The notes under the pieces are model-generated. The model saw only the letters and a list, made by a program, of their open reading frames with translations, was not told the DNA's origin and did no database searches. From the NCBI GenBank assembly GCA_022059125.1, contig JAEUWY010000002.1, positions 4,092,001-4,156,000 on the forward strand: a stretch of DNA of 64,000 nt, read 5' to 3'. The DNA comes from Corynespora cassiicola. Its lineage: Eukaryota > Ascomycota > Dothideomycetes > Pleosporales > Corynesporascaceae. Shown here one piece after another: positions 11,201 through 22,395 of this stretch (positions are counted from its first letter, which is position 1; each line of letters begins with the position of its first letter). Both the position numbers and the translations under genes were made by a program.

Positions 11201-12860
11201 TTTGCGGCAAGATATTCGGGGCAATGGCGGCGCGACAGCATCGAGCAACCGTGCTAAGCCTTTAGCCACTCCAGCGCTGAGTGTGTTCTGAACGGTACCG
11301 AAACAGACTGGGTGACCCTATGCTGCCTCCTCGGCCAATTGAGAGCAATGTTTCGACTCAAACTTGGATATCAATGCTGTTTGCGGCCAAGTGACCGATT
11401 TCGTTTCAACCGCTCGCCAGTGGAAATGCAGCAGGCTGCCCAGGCAAAAAGAACAGACGGCCGTGTAAACTCAGTTTTTGACAGTTACGTACTGGACCAC
11501 GCACCGCTTTGGGATACGCCTCCAAAGGGCCCCTCGATCTGCTCGTGCAGTAACTCCTGGGCTAGCGACGTAGATGACGGGAGATGGACATTGGCGTCGA
11601 GGCCGTTGACTGGACCAAATCCCATGTCGCAGCGCGGGCAACTTCAGTCGAGGGCGGCGCATCCTTTAGGGGACGAATGGTCGAGATAGCCGCTCGAAGC
11701 TTCGCCTGTGGCGAGCACATCGCGGCAATGCATCGGACGAACTGCCCGATCAGACTACAGCGAATCGACCGCGACGCCGCAGTGGCATGTGATAGGCATT
11801 ACACTACTGTAGAAGGAAGCCGTGTCTGCTGTGGGTACTATGCGGCGAGGGAGGAATAGGTTTTTCCATCGGAATGACGAAAGCGACGCTCTGCGCATCC
11901 TGCCAGGCCCCACGATCAAAGCGCACTGGCAAACTCAAAACCACGTCATGGGACTTTAGGCGTCAAGGCCCAAGATCGCAGCGGATCATCATTGCAACGA
12001 GGCAGTGCCACCAGCAAGCTGAGACGCCAGTATCGGACCGACTGGGGCATTATCGTCTGTCGGCTTGCCCATCCACACCCGCCTTGGACAGAAGGGGTGC
12101 CTGGGTGACAAGCACCAAAAACTCGCATCCTGGCGCTGGCGTTCCCTTTTTCAGGGTCTAGAACGCTGTTGAGGGTGTGTTGTCCGAAGCCAAATCGATC
12201 TGATAGTTGACTTCCGCACGTCAGTCCGCGTAGGCCGGGGTGCGAGCACAGTCGATGTCAATTTTGCGAAGACGGCATGGTATTCTGTGTTGGAATTAAT
12301 ATGCTCCGTAGGCGTTAATAGAGGGTAATAGGGATGGGGGAGTTCGTTGGAATGGCACGGCGGTGAGCCAGGTCAAAGTGCACCGGCTGACACTGGCTGA
12401 AAGTGCGCGGCCGGACAGAAATGGGGACTCGAAAGGTAAAAGCCTTGACTCCCAACCACTGAATCTTGTTGAATTTGATTTCAGTTCGGGTCCTTTGGTG
12501 ACATCTGCGGAGAGCGCCGGTCTGGGCGATTCCGACAGTGTCGCCTGCTAAGCCGACTTCCCCGCGGTTGTTGGCTGTGGTCCGCTAGGCACTAGGTCCG
12601 TTCTGCATCCGCCGCCTCGCTGGTGTTTAGGTGAGCGACGCATTTGAAACTCCGTTCCAGCTCGTGGTGCTTGTCAGCGTGTGAACGTAAGGGTTGGCTG
12701 CGCCTGTGGTTCCCCCCGTACGCAACGCTCTAGCAGCTTTTTAGAAACTAAATCCCCGATGATGCAGGGCTGATCGCTCCCAGGGTCTCAGCGTATAGAA
12801 TCTCTTCGTCCTTCTTCACAAGCAATATAGCTCCTCCCGTCGAATGTCTTCACCAAAGAC
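8250..12860. other. 4.6 kb gene-poor region
   Basis: This includes the PRP4 promoter, with GCGACGACCGCG repeats near 8625 and a GA-rich run near 8914-8938. The remainder contains many short overlapping frames on both strands, none with splice-consistent neighbours, domain motifs or good starts. No transposon ends, tRNA or long repeats were seen. Its base composition is similar to its surroundings, so it is not an AT-rich RIP-mutated block. Confidence 0.5.
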
Positions 12861-13726
12861 ATGATTGCATTCATGCCTTCAGAATCCGCAAACTCGTCTC
12901 CAGGTAAGCCGATCCCCACCGCGAGCACTTTGACCAACAAACTGATCGCCTTGCCAGGGGTCAACTATTGGTATGGCAACAGCCTGCCAGATGGGTTACC
13001 GCAGGATGGTAACAACCCCCGAATGCTGCGTCGTGCCTCTGAGGCCGTCATTCATTCGCATGCGTTCCACAGGTAAGCAGCACAGCCATCTCCTCTCTTC
13101 GTCTGTCGTCTCGCCTGCGGATTTCGAATTCGCTTCCGTCCCGTTGTGCCACAAGCGATCCCACCTCTCTTTTTCCCTGGATGCAGGCTTCCGAGTGCGC
13201 CTGCCAACGCCGGAGGGCCCTTCTCTCCGCCCAGGGGCTATGGGCACTCAGGAGAGCATGCTTGTGCGCCCAAGACGGTCCTGGCATCTCGTCGATACCC
13301 AATATGCAGCATCTACCTGGATTCTCTGCGCTGCCAAAAAGACCCTTGCTGCCCATCCGGGTCGATTTCCGTCCTAAACCCCATGGGACAGTACTGCCAG
13401 GGGCTTGCGGCCATTGTCGGAGATCCAACCCGAAATAGAAGCTGGCAATTTGGCTCAGGATTCACAACACATTCGTTCTCTTCTCTCGAGACCGCCCATA
13501 CAACAACTTGGCCTGCCTCAGGAGCCGAGATTTGGACCTTCGGTGGAATCTTTCTATCAAAGTAAGGATCTGTCACGACGCCCATGGCCAGAACGTTGGC
13601 GACCCGCTCCGGCATTTCAGAAACGACCTGATTTATGGCCTCATTCGCCTCCGAGAAACTTTCGATAGACCAGAATACCGGGAGTATGCCACCATCGGGG
13701 ACCTGGCTGAGCGGGGTTGCAAATAA
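12861..13726 (+). CDS. candidate four-exon gene, unknown protein
   Basis: Not recognised. Exons 12861-12903, 12958-13072, 13187-13561 and 13621-13726 join with matching phases and give about 212 residues. All three introns start GTAAG. They end TTGCCAG, ATGCAG and TTTCAG. The first (54 bp) is a multiple of three. The protein begins MIAFMPSESANSSP and is rich in Gly, Ser, Pro and Cys in the middle. It ends with a charged segment LIYGLIRLRETFDRPEYREYA. A seven-codon upstream ORF (ATG at 12845) overlaps the start in another frame. The stop is only 63 bp before the proposed ATG of the zinc-cluster gene. Because of this it could instead be a distant 5' part of that transcript. Phase agreement is the main support, and no homology is claimed. 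Confidence 0.4.
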
Positions 13727-13789
13727 AGCCGAAAGGTGTCACCTCCACCGGGAACTGCCGACCACCATGCATCACCACCCTTGATTGAA

Positions 13790-15519
13790 ATGGATCCAGA
13801 GGAAATGTCGCAAACCTCTCTTTTGGTGTTCACTCCTCACCCGAGCCCAAACTGACATGATAGCAGTCAGGAGCCCAGCCCTTGGGATCACGGCGGTGGC
13901 CCCCTCCATCTCGACACATCACAAGTCGCGAACCTTGTGATACGACCGCAATCTTCATCATCCAACGCAAATCACAAAGCCCCGCTGGCGCCCAAACAGG
14001 GTCTCGCCGGCTCGCTGGCAAATTCACGAGCTCAACACCAGTCGCCGATCTCGGGCACCTACGCCCTCCGGACCCCGCGGGGTAAGATAACGTCCATAGC
14101 ATGCGAAAGTTGCAGGAAGCGCAAGTCCAAGGTGAGTATGGTCAGCCCCGGTAGTCGTCAATGCCGTCTCCTAACGTGCCGCCCCAGTGTGATGGCGTCC
14201 GGCCCAAGTGCAACACCTGCCAGTCCAAGAATCTTTCGTGCGTGTACGATGTCGCCGAGGACGGAAAAACCACCACCCAGCTGCGCGCTCATGTCAGAAG
14301 GCTGGCCAAGGAGCTGGATGACATGAAGTCGATTGTCTCATTGTTGGCGATGGCGCCCGATCGGGCTACGGCTGCGAATTGGGCAAGTGAACTCGAGAAG
14401 AATGGCTTCGCTCATCACTCGGCCGAGGAAATAAAAAAATCGCTCCAGGTGAGCACTCCACTCTCGAGTTGTTACCTTAAGCAGTCGCAATACTCATCCT
14501 AACCAGGAGATACAGGACCACCAGCAGCAGTTGCCGGATGGTGAGTCATTGGGCACGCCCGGTAGCGAACCGTTCGCGCGACCGCCCCAGAGCCTTGCCA
14601 CCTCGTCGTATGATGGTTCTTCACGAGACGACAGGTAAGGAGAAAGGAAACACTTGATTGACGACGAGGAAGAGGGAAAGTGCTGACAAATGTAGAAGCC
14701 GAGAGCAAAGTCAGCCAGCGTTGGGCTTCCAAACCGAATCAGCAATCGACGGTGCCACTGTATACAATTACAGCGAAACGAACGAGTTGGCCAAGTTCAG
14801 CTTCGATTGCGCCTTTTACCGACGGACCAAGAGGGAAATGCTCGCAAACGGGTGGGACGAGGCACAAATCTTTGGACGCAACGATTTCGACGTGGACACC
14901 GTCTTGCTGGGCTTCATGGACCCTCAGGACAACCAGCCCGTACCTACCTGGGCCGCGAGGACGGTCAACAAGATCTTGCCCACGGCGCCTGTGCCGGTCC
15001 GACTGGCATCGACGTACCTCCTGACCAAGATGATGCGAGTAGGTTCAATCTCCACACAGGGAGGAGAGTTGTTGGACCCGTGCTAATGCATTCTGTCAGT
15101 GGCTCATCTGGCCAAGCGTCGAGAACATGAACGCGATGCCGGACTGGCTCATGCCCCTCGCCGGAAAGGACTCCGCTCCATACGACATCTTGGTTGATCT
15201 CCTTCCTTGGTAAGGGTCCACACCCCTACGCGGACACTACTCCGTCACGATCGGAGCTAACGGGAATAGGCCCCAACTTCGCCAGTATCTGTACCAGCAT
15301 CCCGGGGAGTTTGTCTCGGGCACATTTGTTGGCTTCGTGTCCCTCAATTGGCCGTATGCAGACGATGCATGCCACTACTGGGATATTGAGTCGGCTTGCA
15401 CCCGCATGACGCCCTTGTTCGAGAACCACGTCGGGGATCTGAATAGTTGGATCTTGGATGCCAAAGCCATCGAGCTTATGCCCCAGCTGGAGGGCTTGGT
15501 CCCGGTAAAGGTTGGGTGA
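13790..15519 (+). CDS. Zn2Cys6 transcription factor with a DUF3425-like C-terminal region
   Basis: Seven exons: 13790-13825, 13871-14131, 14188-14448, 14507-14634, 14696-15038, 15100-15209 and 15270-15519, about 462 residues. Introns 2-6 have strong sites (GTGAGT, GTGAGC, GTAAGG, GTAGGT, GTAAGG donors) and keep frame. The first small exon is less sure: it has a GTGTTC donor, an AACTGAC branch and a GTCAG acceptor. The zinc cluster CESCRKRKSK/CDGVRPKCNTC has cysteines at about 90, 93, 100, 107, 110 and 117 with the normal Cx2Cx6Cx6Cx2Cx6C spacing. Intron 2 cuts it just before the third cysteine. A short leucine-containing stretch follows (LRAHVRRLAKELDDMKSIVSLL), probably a coiled-coil dimerisation element. 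The C-terminal half (WLIWPSVENMNAMPDWL, LPWPQLRQYLYQHP) resembles the domain found in fungal bZIP and zinc-cluster regulators. It is a nuclear DNA-binding regulator with unknown targets. Confidence 0.85.
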
Positions 15520-15741
15520 CACCAACGCAGGGTTGGTGCATTGGTCGGGTCACCCCGCTCGTATGGACCCTGGTCATTGGTTTCGTAACCCCCTGCCCTT
15601 CGTTCTTTTATTTGCAAGCGGTCCCCCTTTGTTGAAGCGGTTCTTGTACATCGTTTATGGTGCGTCTTTGGTGGACTTGCTCTTACTAGTCGGCGTCCTG
15701 TTGGAGGAAAATACTGGGAGTCTATATTGGTCTTGCTTTAG

Positions 15742-15767
15742 CACACACACACACACACACACACACC
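15742..15767. repeat. (CA)13 microsatellite
   Basis: A pure CA dinucleotide run about 220 bp downstream of the zinc-cluster stop codon. Confidence 0.97.
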
Positions 15768-16962
15768 TGTACGATATTAGTATGAAGCGGCAGAGTAGGT
15801 AGGGAGGAGGGAGAGGCCCACATATGCAGTCACACAATTGAGCTTGTCAGTTAAGGAAAGCAATCATTCGCCCGGGCGCTTGGAAGAGGAGCATGCTGAC
15901 CTACTACATGGAATCGAAAGCACCCAGGCGACGAGACAGGACGTCCATATATACTTCTCTCGCCTGGCATGGCCCGTAGCACCCCTTGCCGCGCGCGGAA
16001 AAATGGACCCCATGAAGAGCGCACATGGCGCCACACTCCCGTGTGGAGGATCAGAGCCAAGACCCATAGCCGGGTCCCTACTTCCGAAGCGCGGAAGGGC
16101 CAGTCGCATGGATGAATCGGTTGACTTGCCGGGCCAGCGATTCCCGCTAAGAGCCTCACCTCTTGCCATGCTCTCTACGATCGAATCTAGGCTTGCAATT
16201 CTGAGCCCGTGTTTCGCCTTTTATTGGCCAGATTGTCTGTTTTTTTTGGATCGGCTGAGGCGAGTACGGGGCGTTCGAGGTCTGGCGCTAGTCCACGGAT
16301 GGGAGGACGGATGAAGGAAAAACTGTCAAGATGCAAATAGCGCAGGCGTGAGTCGTAAAGCGCGTCCGGGCCCCCGGTATGGATGTTGGGCCCAGCAGAG
16401 CACGACTGCGTCCACATTGCTTCTCCCGAGAAAACGGACCGTCTGTGTTTTTGTGACAAAGGAATTGGCTGTCCCCTCTGGCCGTGGGTAGGCTCCCGAC
16501 CCACTCTTGTATCTCGTCTGACAGAGCTCGGAATTCCCCGCCGCCTGTAGCAGGTCTCCCGAGAGGCAGGATGCCCACCCCCCCTTGCGTGTTTGTGTAA
16601 AGGACCAAAACGCTCGGCTGATGGGTTACGGCGCGATCCAGACTCTCCGCTGGAAAGGCAGGAGCAGACGGCTGACGCGCTTGCCGCAGCTCCAGCCCGC
16701 AGCCCAACCCTCCCTCCCTCCGCGGGATTTGACGACAACACAGCCATGCCCATGCCCTCTCACCTTCGGGCCTACATTTTTCGTTTCTTTTTCTCAGAAG
16801 AGTTGAGGTCCAGGCTCCGGGGCATCCAATATCCTGCAGGAACAGGCTTTTGGAGAGCCGGCTCGACATTAACGCAAGGCCATACGTCAAAGGCCTGGTG
16901 GACCAGCGCATTCATTGACGGGATCCACTTGTCTGCCTACGCGAGCAGCTGATACCACCAAC
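15768..16962. other. intergenic, no gene supported
   Basis: Two long minus-strand open frames (16187-16753 and 16288-16911) overlap each other in different frames. Both read as low-information Arg/Ser/Gly-rich translations. I found no splice-supported gene. Confidence 0.5.
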
Positions 16963-17619
16963 ATGGGCGCCTATGAAGATTTGATAGGCCTTATTCCCGA
17001 GTCATACGCTTGCAGCCCCTTATCCGCCGGGCCTACCAGCTTGACTTCCTCGCAGGTAGACGAAGGGGTTGCGCGGCTGGCGGTTAGCCCGACCTCTAAC
17101 GGCATGTCCTCTCTGCCACGTCGTTGAGATGAGGGGAAGTGCATATTCTTAGAACAAGCAAGAGCCAGTCATGTCCGCCTTCAACAAGTCTCTGCGTGGA
17201 GCCATGGTCTTCAACAATGTCGGAGTCGGAGCCTTGGACTGGCAACAGGTCACAGGCCACACACCGATCTAGTCAAAGCAGGTCATCATCCATGTCTCCG
17301 TCGATTCATTCCCATCTTTGGAAGGCCCACATGCACAATTGCGCATCCAGTGTGCAGTAGCTGGAATTGGGACATTCCTGCGCCAAGGGCACCGCAACGG
17401 CGTTAGACGTATCCATGAGCAGTCATCGCAACCCCGTTCGCCCATGATTAACCCTCCAACTGTGGAGCCTCCCCTTTGGTGAGTCAATGAGGTGAGCGAA
17501 TTGCACAATCTCTACGTTTCAGCTCGCGAGAAAACAGCCCGCTCCATCTTCGCCGATTGGTACCCGAGATGGTCCATGTCCGCTGCATCCTGAGATCTCG
17601 GCTACTGCCTTGTCCCTAG
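16963..17619 (+). pseudogene. candidate gene or decaying gene with an in-frame stop
   Basis: Not recognised. Exon 1 (16963-17055) reads MGAYEDLIGLIPES and onward, and ends at a GTAGAC donor. An acceptor at 17151-17152 opens a frame starting NKQEPVMSAFNKSLRGAMVF. This frame runs into TAG at 17270-17272 but continues in the same frame past it (SKQVIIHVSVDSFPSLEG) to a GTGAGT donor at 17479. A 44 bp intron ending TTTCAG then joins in phase to a last exon, 17523-17619. A 33 bp intron at 17249-17281 would remove the stop, but that is shorter than normal for this genome. I therefore infer either a pseudogene with one nonsense change or a wrong local model. About 160 residues would result. Chance remains possible. 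Confidence 0.3.
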
Positions 17620-19482
17620 ACCGCACAGCCAAGCCAGGTGGGTGTATGTATCCACACCCCCGGGTCATATTTGGCGTCTTCGCCGAGCACAGGAAGCATG
17701 GAACCGCCCTCAGCTCGTAATGGCTTCTCCCCCCTCCCCTCCACCATTGATGACATGTTCGCTTTTGAATCCTGCCATGACAGCTTCCCAGCACGATATA
17801 CTTTGCTCTTTTGCTCGGTACCTCGATCGACGCCAACTTGGGTACGAATTCTCCGATGATTACTGATAGAAAAAAGAGGGTGGTCGAATCAGATTCCAGG
17901 ACCAACGAACTGTAGTTCCTGATCTACAAGATGCATCAGATGTCAAGTTTGTGTAGAAGCAATGGGAAACTGGAATTGCTAAGTGTACTAAACACTGCCG
18001 ACATGAGGCCCCAAATGGAGGCACCGTGGCAGTATCAAGTGCGTCAAAATAGCGCACGCCATGACGAGGCAGACTTGGATTCACGCTCGGAATTCGTCAG
18101 AAACGTCTCTTTCATGACGTCTATTCAAACCATCCGACACCAAAGCCTCGCTTCTGACGTGCATCATGACGACTGACATGTCGACCGAGCATCTCCCTAG
18201 CATCGCATATGCCACACACGCTTATCGATCCTCCAAACTTACACTCGCAGCTTCCTCTTCTACACCTTTAAGCATGACCGAATCGTATCCAAGCTGAGCC
18301 ATGCTCCCTCCCACCCGATTCGCCGCCCTCCCCTTCCAAGTCCTCCTCACCAGCACCGAAAACCCCCTCCGCCATCCCCAGAACCACCCAAGCAACCCAT
18401 CCGAGTAACCCACCCATTTGAAATCTTCGTCGTACTCGGTCGCCCAATCCAGCAAGACGTCCACGTAGCCCCCAACCAATCCGAAAAGCCATCACACGCC
18501 ACCCCAAACCCTAACCCTCGGGCTGCACCTGTCACCCGCCCTGACACCCGCCCCGCGCACCAATCGCATCCCTTGCCTCTTGAATCCGCATCTCAACCTC
18601 GCCCACCTCAACCCACTTTCCCTTGCCCTGCGCACACCACACCTCACAACCCGCCAGTGGACTTTACTCCGCCCGCTCGCCCCCTCCCTTCCACCCAGCG
18701 TCCCCCCCAAAAAAAACCCTCTCGAACCCCGCCCCCGGCCCCCAGCCACCCACCCTGCACAGGACCTCCCTCCGCCGCCCCCTCCCAAACAAAGAAAATG
18801 ATTCCAAATCCTCATGGCCCTCTCTGCTAGCACACACACACACACATACGTACGTCAAGACGGCCGAGGTGACGCCTCTAGCACGACGGGCCGCGCGCCC
18901 CGGCCCTCTGCGCGCGCGCCCTCCGCGCCCTCCGATTCGTAGGCTGCTACATGTCAGGCCAGTGGCAGGTTGGCACGGGCTCTTGAATGGGTGGCATCAA
19001 AGACCGAAGGGGATGGTCGTGTTCGGGGAAGGCTCCGGTGGGGCGATGGAGGAATTGGCGTGGAGGGTTGGAGGTATAAAGAGGGGGGGGGGTATCTTGG
19101 GATTTGGGAGAGGGGTGGGGATGGGGACTGGCTGGGGGGAAGAGGAGGACGGTCGAGGGAAGACGATACGAAGCCGTTGATGGGATACCGTCACGATATT
19201 GGGATGCATGGTTGGGTGGAACCGGCTGGCATTGCTTGAGAAGTAAAAAAAGTAAGAGACTATAGGAAAAGGTATCTTATTGCCGAGAGAGACAAGCGGC
19301 TGTATACAAAGAGGAAAAGTGGGACAAGAGAAGAAAGGAGAAAATATGTCGAGCTCGGGACTACCATCGCAAGTAATACTCGGAACGGAAGGATGCCGCT
19401 GAAATACCGGAGGCCTGCTCCACCCACTGGACCAAGAAAAATTTTTTGTACACGCCCCAAACCTCGCACCTGCGTCAAAGAC
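17620..19482. other. intergenic with a strong strand-skew switch
   Basis: From about 18240 to 18840 the plus strand is C-rich and nearly G-free in places. From about 19000 to 19160 it is G-rich, with a run of ten G at about 19083-19092. A short CA run sits at about 18831-18846. ORFs crossing this stretch are low complexity and start without ATG. I cannot support a gene. Confidence 0.5.
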
Positions 19483-21354
19483 TTAGCTCGTCACTCGTCG
19501 GACCCATAGGGCGCTCTCGCTGCTAGGATCGTCCTTCTCGCGCTTCCTCCACGCCCGGTGTAGGCGCAATCCCACGTCATGCTCCTCGCGCTTAATCTCC
19601 GCCAATTCTTCCTCAAAGTCTTTCTTGCGTTGATCCACCAGCCTCATCTTTTTAAAGTCCGTAACGAGCGGGTTAGGGGGCGCCGCATTGTTCAAATCTC
19701 GGAGGAGTCGATACACGTTTGAGCGTCGCACCCGCAAGTCTTCCATCTGTGATTCGAGAATCTCAATGTGATCCGCTGCAGTTAGCTCCGTGGGGGGACG
19801 TGGAAGGGCCTTTTGTGTGCTGGTGGAAAAGGTGGAATCCGGACGCGGGGATGGTGGGCCGGAAGACATGGCGCGCTTGGTGGAAGCTATCGATGGGACT
19901 GGTTTGCGCGCGGGTAAGAGATCGGATGAAGGAACTGGACGCCGGCGATTGAGGATGGAGACTTCTGGAACGGGCTCGTCGGGAACTTTGGATATGCGCA
20001 CTGACGGAGGAGAAGGCGGGGGAGATTGCGCGGCGGTCGTGTTGTATGTGGTCCAGGAGAAGCGACTTGCAAAGTCGTCTTTGCTCGGCGCCAAAAGACC
20101 TTGATTGTCCTCAACCGTCTTCGTGGGTATTGAATGTTGCCGGGGTGTCTCGAACGGCTCCTGCAAAGTCGGCTTGGATACTGGCGTGTCTTTTGCTATG
20201 GGAGTCGGGGCTTCTGAATACGTGGGCGTGACAGGGCTGGGATATGTATAAGGCGAGTCGATCCCCAAGCCAAACGGCGACGTGGGAGACGCAAGGCTTT
20301 TGGGCGTAGAGCTCTTTCCGACTTTGAGGGGGACCGTAGGCGGGATCGAGTCGTCATGCGTGTCAAACTGCTCTGGGTGGGCTGTGACGGGTTCGGTGTC
20401 AGCCGCAACGGCACCACCATGAACAGCAGTCACAGGCGACCGCGATGCACCCTTGGGTTGTCCCTTTGACTGTTTTGGATTCTCCTTTCGCAAAAAGCTC
20501 CACGGCTGGGATAACGGCTTATCTTTGAAGGGCTGCACAATTTCGGCCCGGCCACTGGCCAAACTCCAAGGTTCACGAGGTTTTGCGGCAGTATCAAGAG
20601 CAGATGGTCGCGTCGTTCCACGGCCGGGACGGTCTTGTCCACCGGTCACTGAAACGTGATAACCCATAGGACGGTCGGATGCTGGATGTAGTGATCCCTT
20701 AGCATAGGAGCCGGGACTGACTTGGCCCGGCCTGCCTGCACCGCTGGCGGTCGGTTCGCCCGAGTATTCATCCCACTTCACCTTGCTGTTGGGCGCTACC
20801 TTTCCTCCCCAAAATTTCTGTGTCTTGGTCGTTGGCTTGTCGACGGCAATGGCCGCTGGTGCTTTGCGGAGAACAGGAATGTGGCTGGCGGCCTTGCCCC
20901 GGTTCTCGTCGATGGGTGATACATCGCGCATGGAGCGATATCGTCGAGGTTGGTTCGGCTTGAGTGTTAGATCTGGTTCCGGCGAGCTGGGAGGCGACAC
21001 GTCGTAGCTAGAGGGGGAAACAGGCGTGGGGCTAAAATTGGAGTGTACGGGCGAGGGCTGGGAATAGGTCGAAGATACGGTGGGCACGTCCGAACCTCTG
21101 GCTGGCGGTTTAAGAGTGTCACTGTCTTCAGTTAGCAGCGGCAGGCGGGGAGTGGAGGGGCATTTAGCTAACTATGCCTGTGGGGAAAGGGCTGTGGCTA
21201 AGGCAGTATTGGGCCGGTAATAGGCAGCCTGCTGAACGTCGGAGACATTTGGAATATGCCTGAGTTGATCTTCATCATAAGTTGTTTCAAGCAGGACCGG
21301 GTTGCCAATATTCTTGTCCCTTTCGCGCCCATGACCCTGCAGTCGTTTCCACAT
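19483..21354 (-). CDS. conserved-looking fungal protein, Ser/Pro-rich with a C-terminal coiled coil
   Basis: Two exons, 21354-21173 and 21121-19483, about 606 residues. The 51 bp intron has a GTTAGC donor, a GCTAACTGA branch and a GACAG acceptor, and the codon across it is restored as Tyr. The start MWKRLQGHGRERDKN follows a possible 5'-leader intron (21412-21363, GTACGC to TGCAG). The middle is long and disordered, with small ordered islands such as KFWGGKVAPNSKVKWDEY and SHIPVLRKAP. The last 110 residues are charged and helical (ILESQMEDLRVRRSNVYRLL, then DQRKKDFEEELAEIKREE), suggesting a coiled coil and an interaction role. Function is unknown. The start lies only 87 bp downstream of the stop of the next gene on the same strand. 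Confidence 0.8.
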
Positions 21355-21441
21355 GATTAAACCTGCATGAAACGGGGTTAGCAATTTCCGACAAGCATAT
21401 AAAAGAGCGTACCCGCTCCCAAAGACGACTGAACACCAAAA

Positions 21442-22395
21442 TTAGACGAGCGTTTTCTTGAATTTGGTTTCTTTCTCCTGTTTTGGGGGTTCCTTGGACG
21501 GGTCTGCCTCGAGCTCACTTGGGCTTGGATCTGCCTTCTCTAGAGGAGCGACTTCTGCCTTGGCGGGTGTCTCCAGCTCTTGCGGAGGCAGCGTGACGCC
21601 CTTTTGCAAGCCGTCAGTTTTCGTCTCGCGGGGCTTCTCCTTGGCCGATTTTGAAGGTTTCTTTTTGAGTTTGTCCAAGGCTTTCGCGTGCTTTTCTGGA
21701 GTCCAAAGTGTATTTCGCATGGGGTTCGACACGTCGCGGTGCTCTTTAGAACGCAGGACATAGAGCATACCCCAGACGATGGCAAGTATTGGGACAAATA
21801 GCCATATAATGAGATTGCTAAGCACTGATGTCGGTGACGCGCCATCGATGTACATTGCCGCGAAAGGCCAAAGGATGCTTAAAAGGATAAGACCGACGAT
21901 CTCATACCACGGCCGCCGGGGGAGTGGTATGGTACACGGTTTGTAGCAAGCAATTTGCCCATTGCTGCTAATAAATTTGGGAGCAACGTCTGGCTTGAGG
22001 ATAACCGGCTCACGAAGCATGATGGCTGGCCCTGCAATCATAGGTGGCCGAGTAGATGCAGGTAGCTCAGCGATAGTGGCATGGCGAGGTACTGGAGCCG
22101 ATTCGGCGATAGTAGCAGGCCGGGAAACAGCAGCAGATGAATGGATTGATTTAGAAATGCTCGGAGGTCGAGAGCTAGGCGCCGACTCTGCGATGCTTGG
22201 AGATCGAGACGTAGTGGGAGGCTCGGCAATGGTTGGGGGCCGAGAGACAGCCGCCGGCTTCGGGGCAGTAGCGGCCCTCGATATGGGAGCTGAATGCGAG
22301 ATGGAGGCAGGCCGAGTCGGGGGAGAAGACTGAGATATCGAGGCCGACCTCGAATGTGCAGGAGACCGGATGGCAGTTGTACTTTGGTTTTCCAT
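21442..22395 (-). CDS. two-helix membrane protein with a repetitive N-terminus
   Basis: Single exon, 317 residues, from ATG at 22395. Residues about 1-120 consist of degenerate repeats around SRPPTIAE, SRSPSIAE and SRPATIAE, rich in Ser, Pro and Ala. Two hydrophobic segments follow at about 165-180 (IVGLILLSILWPFAAMY) and 192-215 (LSNLIIWLFVPILAIVWGMLY). The C-terminal 90 residues are Lys/Glu/Pro-rich (KKKPSKSAKEKPRETK) and end KKTLV. I do not recognise the family. A membrane protein with both tails on the same side is the simplest reading. The repeats vary at DNA level and look old. The protein is probably lineage-variable in its first third. Confidence 0.7.
   Translation of the reverse strand: MENQSTTAIRSPAHSRSASISQSSPPTRPASISHSAPISRAATAPKPAAVSRPPTIAEPPTTSRSPSIAESAPSSRPPSISKSIHSSAAVSRPATIAESAPVPRHATIAELPASTRPPMIAGPAIMLREPVILKPDVAPKFISSNGQIACYKPCTIPLPRRPWYEIVGLILLSILWPFAAMYIDGASPTSVLSNLIIWLFVPILAIVWGMLYVLRSKEHRDVSNPMRNTLWTPEKHAKALDKLKKKPSKSAKEKPRETKTDGLQKGVTLPPQELETPAKAEVAPLEKADPSPSELEADPSKEPPKQEKETKFKKTLV

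Noticed and set aside
16187..16911. Overlapping minus-strand frames of 188 and 207 codons
   Set aside because: Two frames over the same DNA cannot both be genes, and both are low-information translations.
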